Notes: generated by a model not told the origin, from the letters alone. A stretch of 64,000 bases of DNA from Corynebacterium gallinarum (GCF_014837045.1 NZ_JACSPR010000002.1:124001-188000); one strand, 5' to 3'; shown: positions 38,929 through 48,376, counted from the first letter of the stretch. Numbers and translations: made by a program.

Positions 38929-40062
38929 ATGCCACAACTTGCCCCCGAAGGTCAGCTCACCACGCAGCAGATCGGTGACATCCGGACGGAAGCGGGTGCC
39001 GTCATCCCGGACGTGACCATCGCCTACCACCGCTGGGGCGAATACGAGGAGACCTCCGACGGGTCAACCAATGTCGTCCTCATCGAACACGCACTGACCG
39101 GCGACTCCAACGCCGCCGACTGGTGGTGCGACCTGGTGGGGCCGGGCAAGGCGATCGACACCGATCTCTACTGCGTGATCTGCACCAATGTCATCGGTGG
39201 ATGCAATGGTTCCACGGGCCCGTCCTCCCAGCACCCCGACGGTGGATTCTGGGGCAGCCGCTTCCCCGCCACCGACATCCGTGACCAGGTCAAGGCGGAG
39301 AAGCAGTTCCTGGACACCATCGGCATCACCCGGGTCAAGGCGGTGCTGGGCGGGTCCATGGGTGGCGCCCGCACCCTGGAATGGGCAGCCATGTTCCCCG
39401 AGGTGGTGGACGCAGCCGCGGTGCTGGCGGTCTCCGCCCGCGCCAGCGCCTGGCAGATCGGCATCCAGTCCGCCCAGATCATGGCCATTGAAAATGACCA
39501 CCACTGGCATGAGGGCAACTACTACGAATCCGGGTGCAACCCCTCCAAGGGACTCGGTGCCGCCCGCCGCATCGCCCACCTCACCTACCGCGGCGAGCTG
39601 GAGATCGACGAGCGTTTCGGCACCCAGGCGCAGAAGGGGGAAGATCCCCTCGGCCCCTACCGCAGTCCCGATCAGCGTTTCGCCGTGGAATCCTACCTGG
39701 ACCACCAGGCCGACAAGCTGGTCAAGCGTTTCGACGCCGGCTCCTATGTCACCCTCACCGACGCACTCAACCGCCACGACATCGGCCGGGGGCGCGGTGG
39801 CCTGAACAAGGCCCTGGAATCCATCACCATCCCGGTGATGGTCGCGGGCGTCGACACCGACATCCTCTACCCCTACCACCAGCAGGAACACCTCTCCCGA
39901 AACCTGGGCAACCTGCTGGCCATGGCCAAGATCGTCTCACCTGTTGGCCATGATGCCTTCCTCACCGAATCCCGTCAGATGGATCGCATCCTGCGCAACT
40001 TCTTCAGCCTGATCTCACCCGAGCAGGAGAACCCCTCGACCTACATCGAGTTCTTCATCTAA
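38929..40062 (+). CDS. metX: Homoserine O-acetyltransferase
   Basis: First committed step of methionine synthesis: acetyl-CoA plus L-homoserine gives O-acetylhomoserine, the substrate of MetY. Alpha/beta-hydrolase fold, 377 residues: nucleophile Ser143 in GGSMGGARTLEWA, catalytic Asp in GVDTDILYP and His in PVGHDAFL. The ATG at 38929 has AGGCGG upstream. It converges with paaZ, sharing a strong terminator. Confidence 0.95.
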   Translation: MPQLAPEGQLTTQQIGDIRTEAGAVIPDVTIAYHRWGEYEETSDGSTNVVLIEHALTGDSNAADWWCDLVGPGKAIDTDLYCVICTNVIGGCNGSTGPSSQHPDGGFWGSRFPATDIRDQVKAEKQFLDTIGITRVKAVLGGSMGGARTLEWAAMFPEVVDAAAVLAVSARASAWQIGIQSAQIMAIENDHHWHEGNYYESGCNPSKGLGAARRIAHLTYRGELEIDERFGTQAQKGEDPLGPYRSPDQRFAVESYLDHQADKLVKRFDAGSYVTLTDALNRHDIGRGRGGLNKALESITIPVMVAGVDTDILYPYHQQEHLSRNLGNLLAMAKIVSPVGHDAFLTESRQMDRILRNFFSLISPEQENPSTYIEFFI

Positions 40063-40108
40063 CTGTCCGGCTGGGTGGACCTGCCCGCCCCGCAAGCGCA
40101 GATAACAA

Positions 40109-40155
40109 AAGACCTGAGCTCCAACTCCCTCGAAGGGGGTTGGAGCTCAGGTCTT
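40109..40155. terminator. Bidirectional terminator between metX and paaZ
   Basis: A perfect 17-bp stem (AAGACCTGAGCTCCAAC and complement) extended by TCCCT/AGGGG, tiny loop. On the minus strand it ends ...CTTTTGTT; on the plus strand CTTCATGG. It lies between the convergent stops of metX and paaZ. Confidence 0.85.
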
Positions 40156-40190
40156 CATGGTCCTGCACTGCGCCTCAGCAGGCGATCAGG

Positions 40191-42308
40191 TTACTTCTTG
40201 TAGAGGGTGTCCACCTTCTCGGCGAGAGTGAGCACGTCATAACTGGCGACAATCTCATCGTTCTGGTTGTACAGCACGGCGTCCCAGCAGACCTCGCCGT
40301 AGTCATCGGTGACGCGCGGGGTGATGCGCTTGGCGGTCAGTTCGACGCGGATGGAGTCGTCGTAGGTCACCGGGGTGATGAAGCGGAGGTTCTCCAGGCC
40401 GTAGTTGGCCAGGACGGGGCCCGGCTGTGGCTCAACGAAGAGGCCGGCGGCCCAGGAGACCAGCAGGTAGCCGTGGGCGACGCGACGTGGGAAGAACGGG
40501 TTCGCCATGGCGGCCTCCTCGTCCACGTGGGCGTAGAAGGTGTCGCCGGTCTTCTCGGCGAATTCGAGGATCTCCTCGAGGCTGACCTTGCGCAGGTCGG
40601 AGGCGAACTGGTCGCCGATGCGCAGGGTGGCCAGGTCCTTGCGGAAGGGGTGCACGCCGGTGCCGGCCGTGACATCCGCGCGGGTGACACGGTTGACGGC
40701 CGCACCGCGGTGCCACTGGCCGGTGATGGCGGTGAGGTGGTCCGGGGTGCCCTGGATGGCGGTGCGCTGCATGTAGTGCTTGACGCCGCGGATACCGCCG
40801 AGTTCCTCGCCACCACCGGCGCGGCCCGGGCCGCCGTGGATGAGGTGTGGCAGTGGGGAGCCGTGGCCGGTGGAGGTGCGGGCGTCGTCACGGTCGAGGA
40901 AGTGCAGGCGGCCGTGGTGGGCGGCGATGCCCATGGCGAACTGGTTGGCCAGGGCCGGGTCGTGGGTGATCACGGAGGCCACCAGGGAGCCCTGTCCGCG
41001 GGCGGCCAGGCGGATGGCGTCGGCGGTGTCGGTGTAGCCGATGATGGACACGACCGGGCCGAAGGCCTCGGTGTCGTGCACGGCGTCGGCATCGGCGTTG
41101 TCGAAGGTGAGGATGGTCGGGGCGAAGAACGCACCGTCGAACTCTTCCGTGCCGCCCAGGCGCACGGTGCCGCCTGCTGCAATGAGCTTGTCGACGGCCG
41201 CCGCCACATCATCGCGCTGCTCCACGGAGACCACCGGTCCCATGGTGGTCTTCTCATCGCGGGGGTCACCGACGACGATCTTGGCGGTGATGCGGTCCGC
41301 AAGGGCGGAGGCCACGTCGTCGATAAGCCCCGCAGGCACGATGGCGCGGCGCACGGCGGTGCACTTCTGACCGGCCTTGGAGGTCAGCTCGCTGAAGAGG
41401 GTCTTGACGTAGGCGTCGAATTCCGGGGTGTCCGGGGTGGCGTCCTCACCGAGGATGGCGGCGTTGACGGAGTCTGCCTCGGCGCTGAAGCGCAGGCCGG
41501 CGTGCTGGACGTTGTCATGTGCGCGCAGGGTGGCGGCGGTGGTGGCGGAACCGGTGAAGGCCACGTGGTCACGGTAGTCCAGGTGGTCGAGCAGGTCGCG
41601 GGCGGAACCGGAGATCAGCTGGATGGAACCCTCCGGCAGGATGCCGGACTCGACCATGAGGCGCACGCAGGCCTGGGTGATGTAGCCGGTGGGGGTGGCG
41701 GGCTTGACCACGGAGGGCACACCGGCGATGAAGGACGGTGCGAACTTCTCCAGCATGCCCCAGACGGGGAAGTTGAAGGCGTTGATCTGGACTGCCACAC
41801 CCGGCAGCGGGGTGTAGATGTGGGTGCCCTGGAAGGAGGAATCCTGGGACAGAACCTCGGTGGGGCCGTCGATGATCACATCGGAGTTGGGCAGTTCGCG
41901 GCGTCCCTTGGAGGAGTAGGTGAACAGGGTGGAGATGCCGCCGTCGATGTCCACGCCATTGTCGCGATTGGTGGCACCGGACTTATAGGCGATCTCGTAG
42001 AGCTCCTGCTTGTGCTCGCCGAGGTAGAGCGCGATCTCCTTGAGTTTCAGGGCACGCTCGTGGAGGGTGAGTGCGCGCAGGTTCTTCTGTCCCACGTCGC
42101 GGGCGTAGGCGACCGCTGCGCCGATATCCAGCCCGTCGGTGGATACCCGGGCCACGATCTCGCCGGTGGAGGCATCCGCGACCTCGGCGATGCGGGTGGG
42201 GTTGTCCGGGGTGACCCACTGGCCGCTGAGGTAACTGGGGACGATGGCCACCTCACGGTCGAGGATGGCGGTGGTGGAGGACTGGGTGTCGGTATGAGCT
42301 GTGGTCAT
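40191..42308 (-). CDS. paaZ: Bifunctional oxepin-CoA hydrolase / 3-oxo-5,6-dehydrosuberyl-CoA semialdehyde dehydrogenase
   Basis: Ring-opening enzyme of phenylacetate catabolism, 705 residues. Residues 1 to about 530 are an aldehyde dehydrogenase with catalytic Cys316 (AGQKCTAVRR) and Glu277 (FSAEADSVN); it oxidises the semialdehyde with NADP. Residues about 555-705 are a MaoC-type (R)-specific hydratase with FFPRRVAHGYLLVSWAAGLF that hydrolyses oxepin-CoA. The two-domain layout is that of E. coli PaaZ. ATG 42308 is preceded by AAGG. It is separate from the main paa operon, divergent from a thioesterase gene, with a PaaR-type operator between. Confidence 0.94.
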   Translation of the reverse strand: MTTAHTDTQSSTTAILDREVAIVPSYLSGQWVTPDNPTRIAEVADASTGEIVARVSTDGLDIGAAVAYARDVGQKNLRALTLHERALKLKEIALYLGEHKQELYEIAYKSGATNRDNGVDIDGGISTLFTYSSKGRRELPNSDVIIDGPTEVLSQDSSFQGTHIYTPLPGVAVQINAFNFPVWGMLEKFAPSFIAGVPSVVKPATPTGYITQACVRLMVESGILPEGSIQLISGSARDLLDHLDYRDHVAFTGSATTAATLRAHDNVQHAGLRFSAEADSVNAAILGEDATPDTPEFDAYVKTLFSELTSKAGQKCTAVRRAIVPAGLIDDVASALADRITAKIVVGDPRDEKTTMGPVVSVEQRDDVAAAVDKLIAAGGTVRLGGTEEFDGAFFAPTILTFDNADADAVHDTEAFGPVVSIIGYTDTADAIRLAARGQGSLVASVITHDPALANQFAMGIAAHHGRLHFLDRDDARTSTGHGSPLPHLIHGGPGRAGGGEELGGIRGVKHYMQRTAIQGTPDHLTAITGQWHRGAAVNRVTRADVTAGTGVHPFRKDLATLRIGDQFASDLRKVSLEEILEFAEKTGDTFYAHVDEEAAMANPFFPRRVAHGYLLVSWAAGLFVEPQPGPVLANYGLENLRFITPVTYDDSIRVELTAKRITPRVTDDYGEVCWDAVLYNQNDEIVASYDVLTLAEKVDTLYKK

Positions 42309-42350
42309 TGGTCCTGTTTCCTTTCGGGAAGATAGGGCCGAACAAGTGAT

Positions 42351-42372
42351 AGTTACCGAACGGCCGGTCAGT
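42351..42372. promoter_or_regulatory. PaaR-type operator between paaZ and the thioesterase gene
   Basis: The 22-mer has the form AGTTACCG-AACGGC-CGGTCAGT and fits the pattern ACTnACCGnnCGnnCGGTnAGT, which I recall as the C. glutamicum PaaR site, with one mismatch. It lies 43 bases from the paaZ start and 80 from the thioesterase start, so it can control both. Confidence 0.8.
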
Positions 42373-42451
42373 AATTACTGTTAGTATAGTCACAAACAGT
42401 GAAAGCACCAGAGGGTCTTTCACAATTATTCAGTCAAAGGAGTTGGAGAAG

Positions 42452-42844
42452 ATGGAACCCTGGAAGATTGTTCTCGGCGAACTGGACGAGAAGATGGGCG
42501 TGAAGGTCATCGAGGAATCCGCCGAACGGGTGGTGGCCACGATGCCGGTGGAGGGCAACCGCCAGTCACTGGGACTGCTGCACGGTGGCGCGATGGTCTC
42601 CCTCGCCGAGGCGGTGGGCAGCTGGGCCGCCGTCATCCACGCCTCCACGATGGGCAAGGTGTGTGTGGGCGTGGACATCAATGCCACGCACCACAAGTCC
42701 AGCCGGGACGGACTGGTCACCGCGACCGCCACCGCGATCCGCCTGGGCCGCTCGGTCTGCAGCCACGAGGTGGTCATCACCAACGAGGATGGTGACCGCC
42801 TCTGTACTGCGCGGATCACGAATATGGTCGTGGATAAGCGCTAG
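42452..42844 (+). CDS. Hotdog-fold acyl-CoA thioesterase (PaaI/MenI-like)
   Basis: A 130-residue thioesterase of the PaaI/EntH/MenI type; catalytic-region motif LGLLHGGAMVSLAEAVGSWA (helix after the HGG turn), then VCVGVDINATHHKSSRDG. It would free CoA from dead-end aromatic or hydroxylated CoA esters. The ATG at 42452 is chosen with AAAGGAG nine bases upstream; the TTG at 42443 sits directly on that sequence. It is the second hotdog thioesterase of the cluster, distinct from paaI at 50759. Its stop overlaps paaH by four bases. Confidence 0.8.
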   Translation: MEPWKIVLGELDEKMGVKVIEESAERVVATMPVEGNRQSLGLLHGGAMVSLAEAVGSWAAVIHASTMGKVCVGVDINATHHKSSRDGLVTATATAIRLGRSVCSHEVVITNEDGDRLCTARITNMVVDKR

Positions 42845-43725
42845 CTGTAGTCGTAGAAACCGCGGCCGGACTTCCGGCCCAGCTCCCCACGCGCGACCAT
42901 GTCGCGCATGAGCTGCGGTGGGGCAAAGCGCTCACCGAGGGTGGATTCGAGGTACTCGGCAATACCCAGGCGCACATCCAGGCCCACGATGTCGGTGAGC
43001 TTGAGCGGGCCGACGGGGAACTTGTACCCCAGCACCATCGCGTTGTCGATGTCCTCCGGGGAGGCCACACCCTCCTCCACCATGCGGATCGCCTCAAGTG
43101 CGATGGCCACACCCAGGCGGGAGGAGGCGAAGCCCGGCGCGTCCTTGACCACGATCGGGGTCTTGCCCAGACCGGCGACCCACCCGCGGGCCAGGTCCAC
43201 CAGTGGCTCCGGGGTGGAATCAGCCACCACGACCTCCACCAGCTTCGATGCCGGCACCGGGTTGAAGTAGTGCAGACCGATGACCGGGTTGTCCACGGAC
43301 AGGGCGAGATCACTCACCGACAGCGAGGAGGTGTTGGTGGCGATGACCGCCCCCGGTGCGGCCGCGGCGATCTTCCGGAAGGAATCAGCCTTGAGATCGA
43401 TGATCTCTGGGACCGCCTCAACCACCAGGGGGTGATCGGCGAAGGCTGCCGCATCGGTGCTCAGGGTGAGGCGTTCCAGCCACTGCTCCACCGTGCCCTC
43501 GGCCCCACGTTTGATGGACCCTTCGATGTCGTTGGTGATGCGTTCGCGGGCGGCCTCGACCGCGGCGTCGTTGATGTCCACTACGGTGACATGCGCACCG
43601 GCGGCGAGGAAGGAGTGGGCGATACCCGCACCCATCCGGCCACCACCAAGTACGCCCACCACGGTGGGCACACCGACGTCGGTGGAATCGAAGGTGAGGT
43701 TGAAGGTGTCTGCTGGGCTGGTCAT
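42841..43725 (-). CDS. paaH: 3-hydroxyacyl-CoA dehydrogenase
   Basis: NAD-dependent oxidation of 3-hydroxyadipyl-CoA to 3-oxoadipyl-CoA. The 294-residue protein has an N-terminal Rossmann motif GVLGGGRMGAGIAHSF (from residue 24), catalytic His in GLHYFNPVP, and the C-terminal helical dimerisation domain (DIVGLDVRLGIAEYL). Last gene of the paaABCDE-G-J-F-H run, 15 bases after paaF. N-terminal 17 residues extend beyond the usual start, but the ATG at 43725 is well supported by spacing. Confidence 0.92.
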   Translation of the reverse strand: MTSPADTFNLTFDSTDVGVPTVVGVLGGGRMGAGIAHSFLAAGAHVTVVDINDAAVEAARERITNDIEGSIKRGAEGTVEQWLERLTLSTDAAAFADHPLVVEAVPEIIDLKADSFRKIAAAAPGAVIATNTSSLSVSDLALSVDNPVIGLHYFNPVPASKLVEVVVADSTPEPLVDLARGWVAGLGKTPIVVKDAPGFASSRLGVAIALEAIRMVEEGVASPEDIDNAMVLGYKFPVGPLKLTDIVGLDVRLGIAEYLESTLGERFAPPQLMRDMVARGELGRKSGRGFYDYS

Positions 43726-43740
43726 GGGTGTGTCTCCTGC

Positions 43741-44529
43741 TTACTTGTTCTTCTTGCGGTCGAGGAAGGCCTGCATCCGGTCGAACTTGGCCTCGGATTC
43801 AAAGAGGATCGCCTGGGCGATGTTGTCCACCTGGGGGTGGGCACCGGCGGGCATCGCCATGACCTGCTTGGAGATGCGCACGGCGAGGGGATCGAGCTTG
43901 GCGATGCGGCCGGCGAGTGCCAGGGCGGCGTCGAGAAGCTCTGCCGGTTCGTGCACCTCGGTGACCAGGTGGACGGCGAGCGCCTCATTGCCGTCGAGGA
44001 CCTTGCCCGCCAGGAGGATCTCCTTGGCCACGGCCTCCCCGATCAGGGCCTTCAACCGCCACAGGCCACCGGCGGCCGCCACGATTCCGAGGCCGGCCTC
44101 CGGCTGACCGAACTTGGCGCCCGGGGTGGCGAGACGGAAATCGGCGGCCAGCGCCAACTCCATCCCCCCACCGAGTGCGTACCCGTCCACGGCCGCGATG
44201 ACGGGGGCCGGCAGCTGGGAGATGCGGTGGAAGAGCATGTTGTTGATGCCGCGCAGGGCATCATCGCGGCGTCGTTCACGCATCTGGCCGATGTCGGCGC
44301 CGGAGACGAAGATGCCCTTACCGTTGGCCTCACAGCCGGTGATGATGAGGATCTTGGGATTGAGTTCGAGGTAGGAGCACACCTCATGGAGTTCACCGAC
44401 CATGGTCTCGTCGATGGCGTTACGGACCTCGGGGCGGGTGATCTCCACCAGGAGGTAGGTGTCGGTCTCGGTGAGGGTGAGCGCGGTGAAGTCGCTGCTC
44501 AGGGTGGTGTCGGTCATGGTGTTGGTCAC
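43741..44529 (-). CDS. paaF: Enoyl-CoA hydratase (2,3-dehydroadipyl-CoA hydratase)
   Basis: Crotonase-family hydratase, 262 residues. Oxyanion-hole segments GKGIFVSGADIGQM and GYALGGGMELALAADF are present, and the active-site helix reads FGQPEAGLGIVAAAGG with the hydratase glutamate in QPE, which favours PaaF over the isomerase PaaG. The start is GTG 44529 with AAAGG upstream, 16 bases after the paaJ stop. Assignment between F and G rests on motif comparison only. Confidence 0.8.
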   Translation of the reverse strand: MTNTMTDTTLSSDFTALTLTETDTYLLVEITRPEVRNAIDETMVGELHEVCSYLELNPKILIITGCEANGKGIFVSGADIGQMRERRRDDALRGINNMLFHRISQLPAPVIAAVDGYALGGGMELALAADFRLATPGAKFGQPEAGLGIVAAAGGLWRLKALIGEAVAKEILLAGKVLDGNEALAVHLVTEVHEPAELLDAALALAGRIAKLDPLAVRISKQVMAMPAGAHPQVDNIAQAILFESEAKFDRMQAFLDRKKNK

Positions 44530-44545
44530 GGTGTTTCTACCTTTC

Positions 44546-45751
44546 CTAAACCTTCTCGATGGCGATGGCGGCACCCTGGCCGACCCCGATGCACATGGTG
44601 GCGACACCCTTCGTGCCGCCCTCCTGCTCCAACCTGTTGAGCAGGGTGATGGTGATGCGCGCACCGGAAGACCCCAGCGGGTGCCCCAGTGCGATGGCGC
44701 CACCCCAGGTGTTGACCTTGTCGGTGTCCAGTCCCAGTTCGCGGATGCAGGCCAGTGACTGGGAAGCGAAGGCCTCGTTCAGTTCCACGGCATCCACATC
44801 ATCGATGGACCAGCCGGTGCGTTCCAGCACCTTCTTCGTCGCCGGGACCGGGCCCATGCCCATGATCTCCGGGGCGAGTCCGACGCTGGCGCCACCGACG
44901 ACGCGGGCGCGGGCGGTGAGGCCATACTTCTCGAGTGCACGCTCGGAGACCACCAGAATCGCCGAGGCACCGTCATTGAGGGAGGAGGAGTTACCGGCGG
45001 TGACCACCTCTCCCCCGCCCACGACCGGGCGCAGCTTGGCCAGCACCTCGGTAGTGGTTCCCTCGCGGGGTCCCTCATCGGTGTCCACGACGGTGACCTT
45101 CCCCTTGCGGCCCGTGACCTCGACGGGGACGATCTCGGAGTCGAAGCGTCCGGCCTTGATGGCCTCGACGGCGCGTCGCTGGGATTCCACCGCGAAGGCG
45201 TCGGCGTCCTCGCGGCTGATGTTCTTCACGCGGGCGACCTCCTCCGCGGTCTCCGGCATGGAGTAGGTGGTCTTGTCCTGGGCGGCGAACACCGGGTTGG
45301 TGAAACGCCAGCCGATGGAGGTGTCGAAGATCTGTCCCGGCTTGGCGAACGCGGTTGCCGGCTTCTCCTGGACCCAGGGTGCACGCGACATCGATTCCAC
45401 GCCACCGGCCACCACGATGTCAGCCTCGCCGGCCTTGATCATGTTCGCTGCCATGGTGATCGCGGACATGCCCGACGCACACAGGCGGTTGACGGTGATG
45501 CCGGGGACGGAATCCGGGTATCCGGCCAGCAGCCACGCCATGCGGGCCACATTGCGGTTTTCCTCACCGGCGCCGTTGGCGTTGCCGAAGATGACCTCAT
45601 CCACGGCGGCCGGGTCGATGCCGGCCTCCTCAACGACAGCCTTGATGGTCAGTGCGGCCAGATCGTCCGGGCGCACGGCGGACAGGGCGCCACCGTAGCG
45701 TCCGACGGGGGTTCGACGGCCGGAGACCAGGTATGCAGTGGGGGTGGACAT
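44546..45751 (-). CDS. paaJ: 3-oxoadipyl-CoA / 3-oxo-5,6-dehydrosuberyl-CoA thiolase
   Basis: Degradative thiolase, 401 residues, releasing acetyl-CoA twice per phenylacetate molecule and succinyl-CoA in the last step. Catalytic residues: Cys91 in NRLCASGMSA, His in GHPLGSSGAR and Cys in CIGVGQGAA. Very similar in layout to PcaF/PaaJ. ATG 45751 has GGAGCTC upstream. Position within the paa operon between paaG and paaF supports the role. Confidence 0.9.
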   Translation of the reverse strand: MSTPTAYLVSGRRTPVGRYGGALSAVRPDDLAALTIKAVVEEAGIDPAAVDEVIFGNANGAGEENRNVARMAWLLAGYPDSVPGITVNRLCASGMSAITMAANMIKAGEADIVVAGGVESMSRAPWVQEKPATAFAKPGQIFDTSIGWRFTNPVFAAQDKTTYSMPETAEEVARVKNISREDADAFAVESQRRAVEAIKAGRFDSEIVPVEVTGRKGKVTVVDTDEGPREGTTTEVLAKLRPVVGGGEVVTAGNSSSLNDGASAILVVSERALEKYGLTARARVVGGASVGLAPEIMGMGPVPATKKVLERTGWSIDDVDAVELNEAFASQSLACIRELGLDTDKVNTWGGAIALGHPLGSSGARITITLLNRLEQEGGTKGVATMCIGVGQGAAIAIEKV

Positions 45752-45835
45752 GGGTGGGGAGCTCCTTGGGTTCGTTGCGGTGTACGTGGTGCAGCAAGCT
45801 TGTCGACGCCCGACCTACCGGGCGTTGTCGCCAGC

Positions 45836-46606
45836 CTAACGGCCAGCGAATACCGGGGGGCGCTTTTCGTTGAAAGCGGCGAAACCCTCCGCGTAATCAT
45901 CGGAGGAGCACAGCTCGCCCTGGGCGATGTTCTCCTTCTCCACCGATTCCCACAATCCGACGCGCTGATCGCGCAGATCCTGGATGAGGGCACGGCTGGT
46001 GAGGAATGCGCGGGTGGCTCCGGTGGCCGCCTTGTGGGCAGCCTCCCGGGTGACCTCCAGGAGCTGGTCAGCGGGGATGGCGCGGGAGAACAGACCGGCC
46101 TGCACCGCCTCCGCACCGGAGATGAGATCCCCGGTGACAATGAGGTCCATGGCGCGGTGGGCACCGAGACGCTCGAAGAAGAGGGCGTGTCCACCGGAAT
46201 CCAGGGTGGCGCCCAGGTTGGCGAAGGGGGATCCGAATCTGGCGTCCTCGGCCACGTAGACGATGTCGGTGGCGATCACCAGGCCCAGTCCCACGCCCAG
46301 GCAGGCGCCCTGCACGGCGGCGAAGGTCGGTGCCGGGAAGTTGCTCATCTGCTTCAACACCGGGGTGACCTTGTTGGCCAGGTAATCGGTGGCGTCGTCC
46401 TCAGCCGGGACCACGCCGCGGATGTTGCGGCCCGCACAGAACCCCTTGCCCTCGCCCCGGAGGATGAGCGCCCGCACACCGCGGACCTCGGCCTCGGTGT
46501 AGGCGGCGGACAGATCCTTGAGGTCAGCCTCGGCCAGGGCATTGCGTGCCTGGGGGTTGTTCAGGACGATCTCGGCGGTGTCGTTCTCGATGTGCAGGTC
46601 AATCAT
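45836..46606 (-). CDS. paaG: 1,2-epoxyphenylacetyl-CoA isomerase
   Basis: Crotonase-family isomerase, 256 residues, that turns ring-1,2-epoxyphenylacetyl-CoA into oxepin-CoA. The active-site helix reads FGSPFANLGATLDSGG, with Asp in the place used by PaaG (LIPDCGG in E. coli) and no hydratase glutamate; the C-terminus DYAEGFAAFNEKRPPVFAGR is also PaaG-like. ATG 46606 with AAGGGAG nine bases upstream. It sits between paaE and paaJ. Confidence 0.82.
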   Translation of the reverse strand: MIDLHIENDTAEIVLNNPQARNALAEADLKDLSAAYTEAEVRGVRALILRGEGKGFCAGRNIRGVVPAEDDATDYLANKVTPVLKQMSNFPAPTFAAVQGACLGVGLGLVIATDIVYVAEDARFGSPFANLGATLDSGGHALFFERLGAHRAMDLIVTGDLISGAEAVQAGLFSRAIPADQLLEVTREAAHKAATGATRAFLTSRALIQDLRDQRVGLWESVEKENIAQGELCSSDDYAEGFAAFNEKRPPVFAGR

Positions 46607-46637
46607 GGACTGGTACTCCCTTGCGTGTGTGTTGTGT

Positions 46638-47789
46638 CTATGCGTCGTAGTCCACGACCAGGGTGTCACCCTTGGGTCGCGTCTGGCAGGTCAGGACATA
46701 ACCGGCCTCGACCTCATCGGGTTCAAGGGCGTAGTTCTCCTCCATCTCGTACTCACCTTCGACGACCTTGGCGCGGCAGGTGCCACAGACGCCACCGGCG
46801 CAGGCGAAGGGGACATCCGGGCGGGCACGGAGTGCGGCGTTGAGCACGGATTCGCGGGCACTGGAGGGGGATTCGATGGTGCCGGAGAGCCCATCGAGGG
46901 TGAAGGAGATGGTGATGTTGTCACCCTCCGGGTCGGCGATGACGGGGCGTCCGGTGTTGCCCTGGCCCGGGCCGTCACCGGGCTTGCCGGTGGTGAACAG
47001 CTCGAAACGGACGTTGGAGGAGTCCACTCCCCTGCCCTCGAGTTCATCGCGGCACAGCTGGACCAGCTCGAAGGGTCCGCAGAGGAACCATTCCTTGACC
47101 TGGTCGGTGCGCAGCACCTGATCGAGCAGCAGGTTCAGCTTTTCGTCGTCAATGCGCCCGGAGAACAGCGGGTTGACGCGCTGCTCGCGGGAGAGCACAT
47201 GGTGGACCGCGAACCGCTGGGGGTACTTATCCTTCAGGTCACCGATCTCCTCGGCGAACATGACATCGGCTCCACCCTTGTTGGCGTAGACGATCTCGAA
47301 GGTGGCCTTCGGGTTCTCCGCCAGCACGGTCTGGGCGATGGCCATGATCGGGGTGATACCGGAACCGGCGGCGATGGCCACCAGGTGGTTGTTGCCGGCC
47401 TGCTGGGCGATGGCCTCGGCATCGTTGAGGGAGGTGACGTGGGTCTTGGAGGTGAACGCACCCTGGGGGTTCATGACCTCGAGGGTGTCACCGGCCTTGA
47501 GCTCCTCGTTGGCCCAGGTGGAGAACAATCCACCGAGGTTCTTCTTCACCGCGACCCGGATGGTGCCCGGACGTGGGATGTCGCAGATGGAATAGGACCT
47601 GCGTACCTCGGCACCGTCGAGCTGGGTGCGCAGCGCCACGTACTGGCCCGGGACGTAGTCGTAGTCCGCCTGGAGTTCCTCGGGGACCTCGAAGCTGATC
47701 TCGACCGCATCGTCGGTGAGTCGGCGCACCTCTGAGACGGTGAGGGCGTTGAACTTTGCCTTTTGCTTAGGAAGGGTGGGAGTAGTCAT
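46638..47789 (-). CDS. paaE: Phenylacetyl-CoA epoxidase reductase subunit
   Basis: Electron-transfer subunit that passes electrons from NADPH to the PaaA diiron centre. The 383-residue protein has an FNR-like module (FAD motif RRSYSICD, NAD(P) motif GSGITPIMA) and a C-terminal plant-type ferredoxin domain with CAGGVCGTC and a distal Cys (VLTCQTRPKGD) for the [2Fe-2S] cluster. The ATG at 47789 overlaps the paaD stop by one base, so it is translationally coupled. Confidence 0.94.
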   Translation of the reverse strand: MTTPTLPKQKAKFNALTVSEVRRLTDDAVEISFEVPEELQADYDYVPGQYVALRTQLDGAEVRRSYSICDIPRPGTIRVAVKKNLGGLFSTWANEELKAGDTLEVMNPQGAFTSKTHVTSLNDAEAIAQQAGNNHLVAIAAGSGITPIMAIAQTVLAENPKATFEIVYANKGGADVMFAEEIGDLKDKYPQRFAVHHVLSREQRVNPLFSGRIDDEKLNLLLDQVLRTDQVKEWFLCGPFELVQLCRDELEGRGVDSSNVRFELFTTGKPGDGPGQGNTGRPVIADPEGDNITISFTLDGLSGTIESPSSARESVLNAALRARPDVPFACAGGVCGTCRAKVVEGEYEMEENYALEPDEVEAGYVLTCQTRPKGDTLVVDYDA

Positions 47790-48331
47790 TAGTGCACCTT
47801 GAAGTAGTCGAAGGGCTCGAGGCAGTCCAGGCAGTTGTAGAGGGACTTGCACGAGGTCGAGCCGAAGTGGCTGAGCTTGCGGGTATTGGTGGAGGAACAC
47901 TGGGGGCAGGCGATGGTCTCGGGACGCATCAGGGTCAGGCGGACCACCCTGCTGCCCTCATCATCAGTGCGGCGGGCAGGCGGGGCGATGCCGTAGTCAC
48001 GCAGTTGCTGACGTCCCTGCTCGGTCATCCAGTCTGTGCTCCAGGCCGGCTGGAGCACCAGCTCGACCCTGGAATCCTCATATCCGGCACCCTGGAGTGC
48101 CTCCCTGACATCACTGGTGATCCGGTCCATGGCCGGGCAGCCGGAGTAGGTCGGGGTGATGGTGATGACAGCGGTGGCCCCCTCGAACCGGGCACCACGC
48201 AGGATGCCCAGGTCGGCGATGGAGATCACCGGGATCTCCGGATCAGGAACAGTCGCTGCCAGATCCCAGAGCTCTGCTTCTGCTGCCGTGGTCGGTCGCA
48301 GTGGGTGAATCACAGTGTCAGTGGTGTCCAC
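47789..48331 (-). CDS. paaD: PaaD, epoxidase maturation factor
   Basis: A 180-residue protein with an N-terminal DUF59/MIP18 domain (VPDPEIPVISIADLGIL and TPTYSGCPAMDRI) and a C-terminal zinc ribbon with CPQC and CLDC pairs. PaaD is needed for assembly of an Fe-S or diiron site of the epoxidase complex. The GTG start at 48331 is preceded by ATATATAAGGAG, the same leader as paaB. Confidence 0.93.
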   Translation of the reverse strand: MDTTDTVIHPLRPTTAAEAELWDLAATVPDPEIPVISIADLGILRGARFEGATAVITITPTYSGCPAMDRITSDVREALQGAGYEDSRVELVLQPAWSTDWMTEQGRQQLRDYGIAPPARRTDDEGSRVVRLTLMRPETIACPQCSSTNTRKLSHFGSTSCKSLYNCLDCLEPFDYFKVH

Positions 48332-48376
48332 GGTTGCTCCTTATATATAGGGTGCGGATGAATGGGGGGTGATCGG

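Noticed and set aside
40140..42335. 731-codon frame opposite paaZ, longer than paaZ itself
   Set aside because: Composition is low complexity (Gly, Val, Asp, His) and the opposite strand holds the complete ALDH and MaoC motifs.
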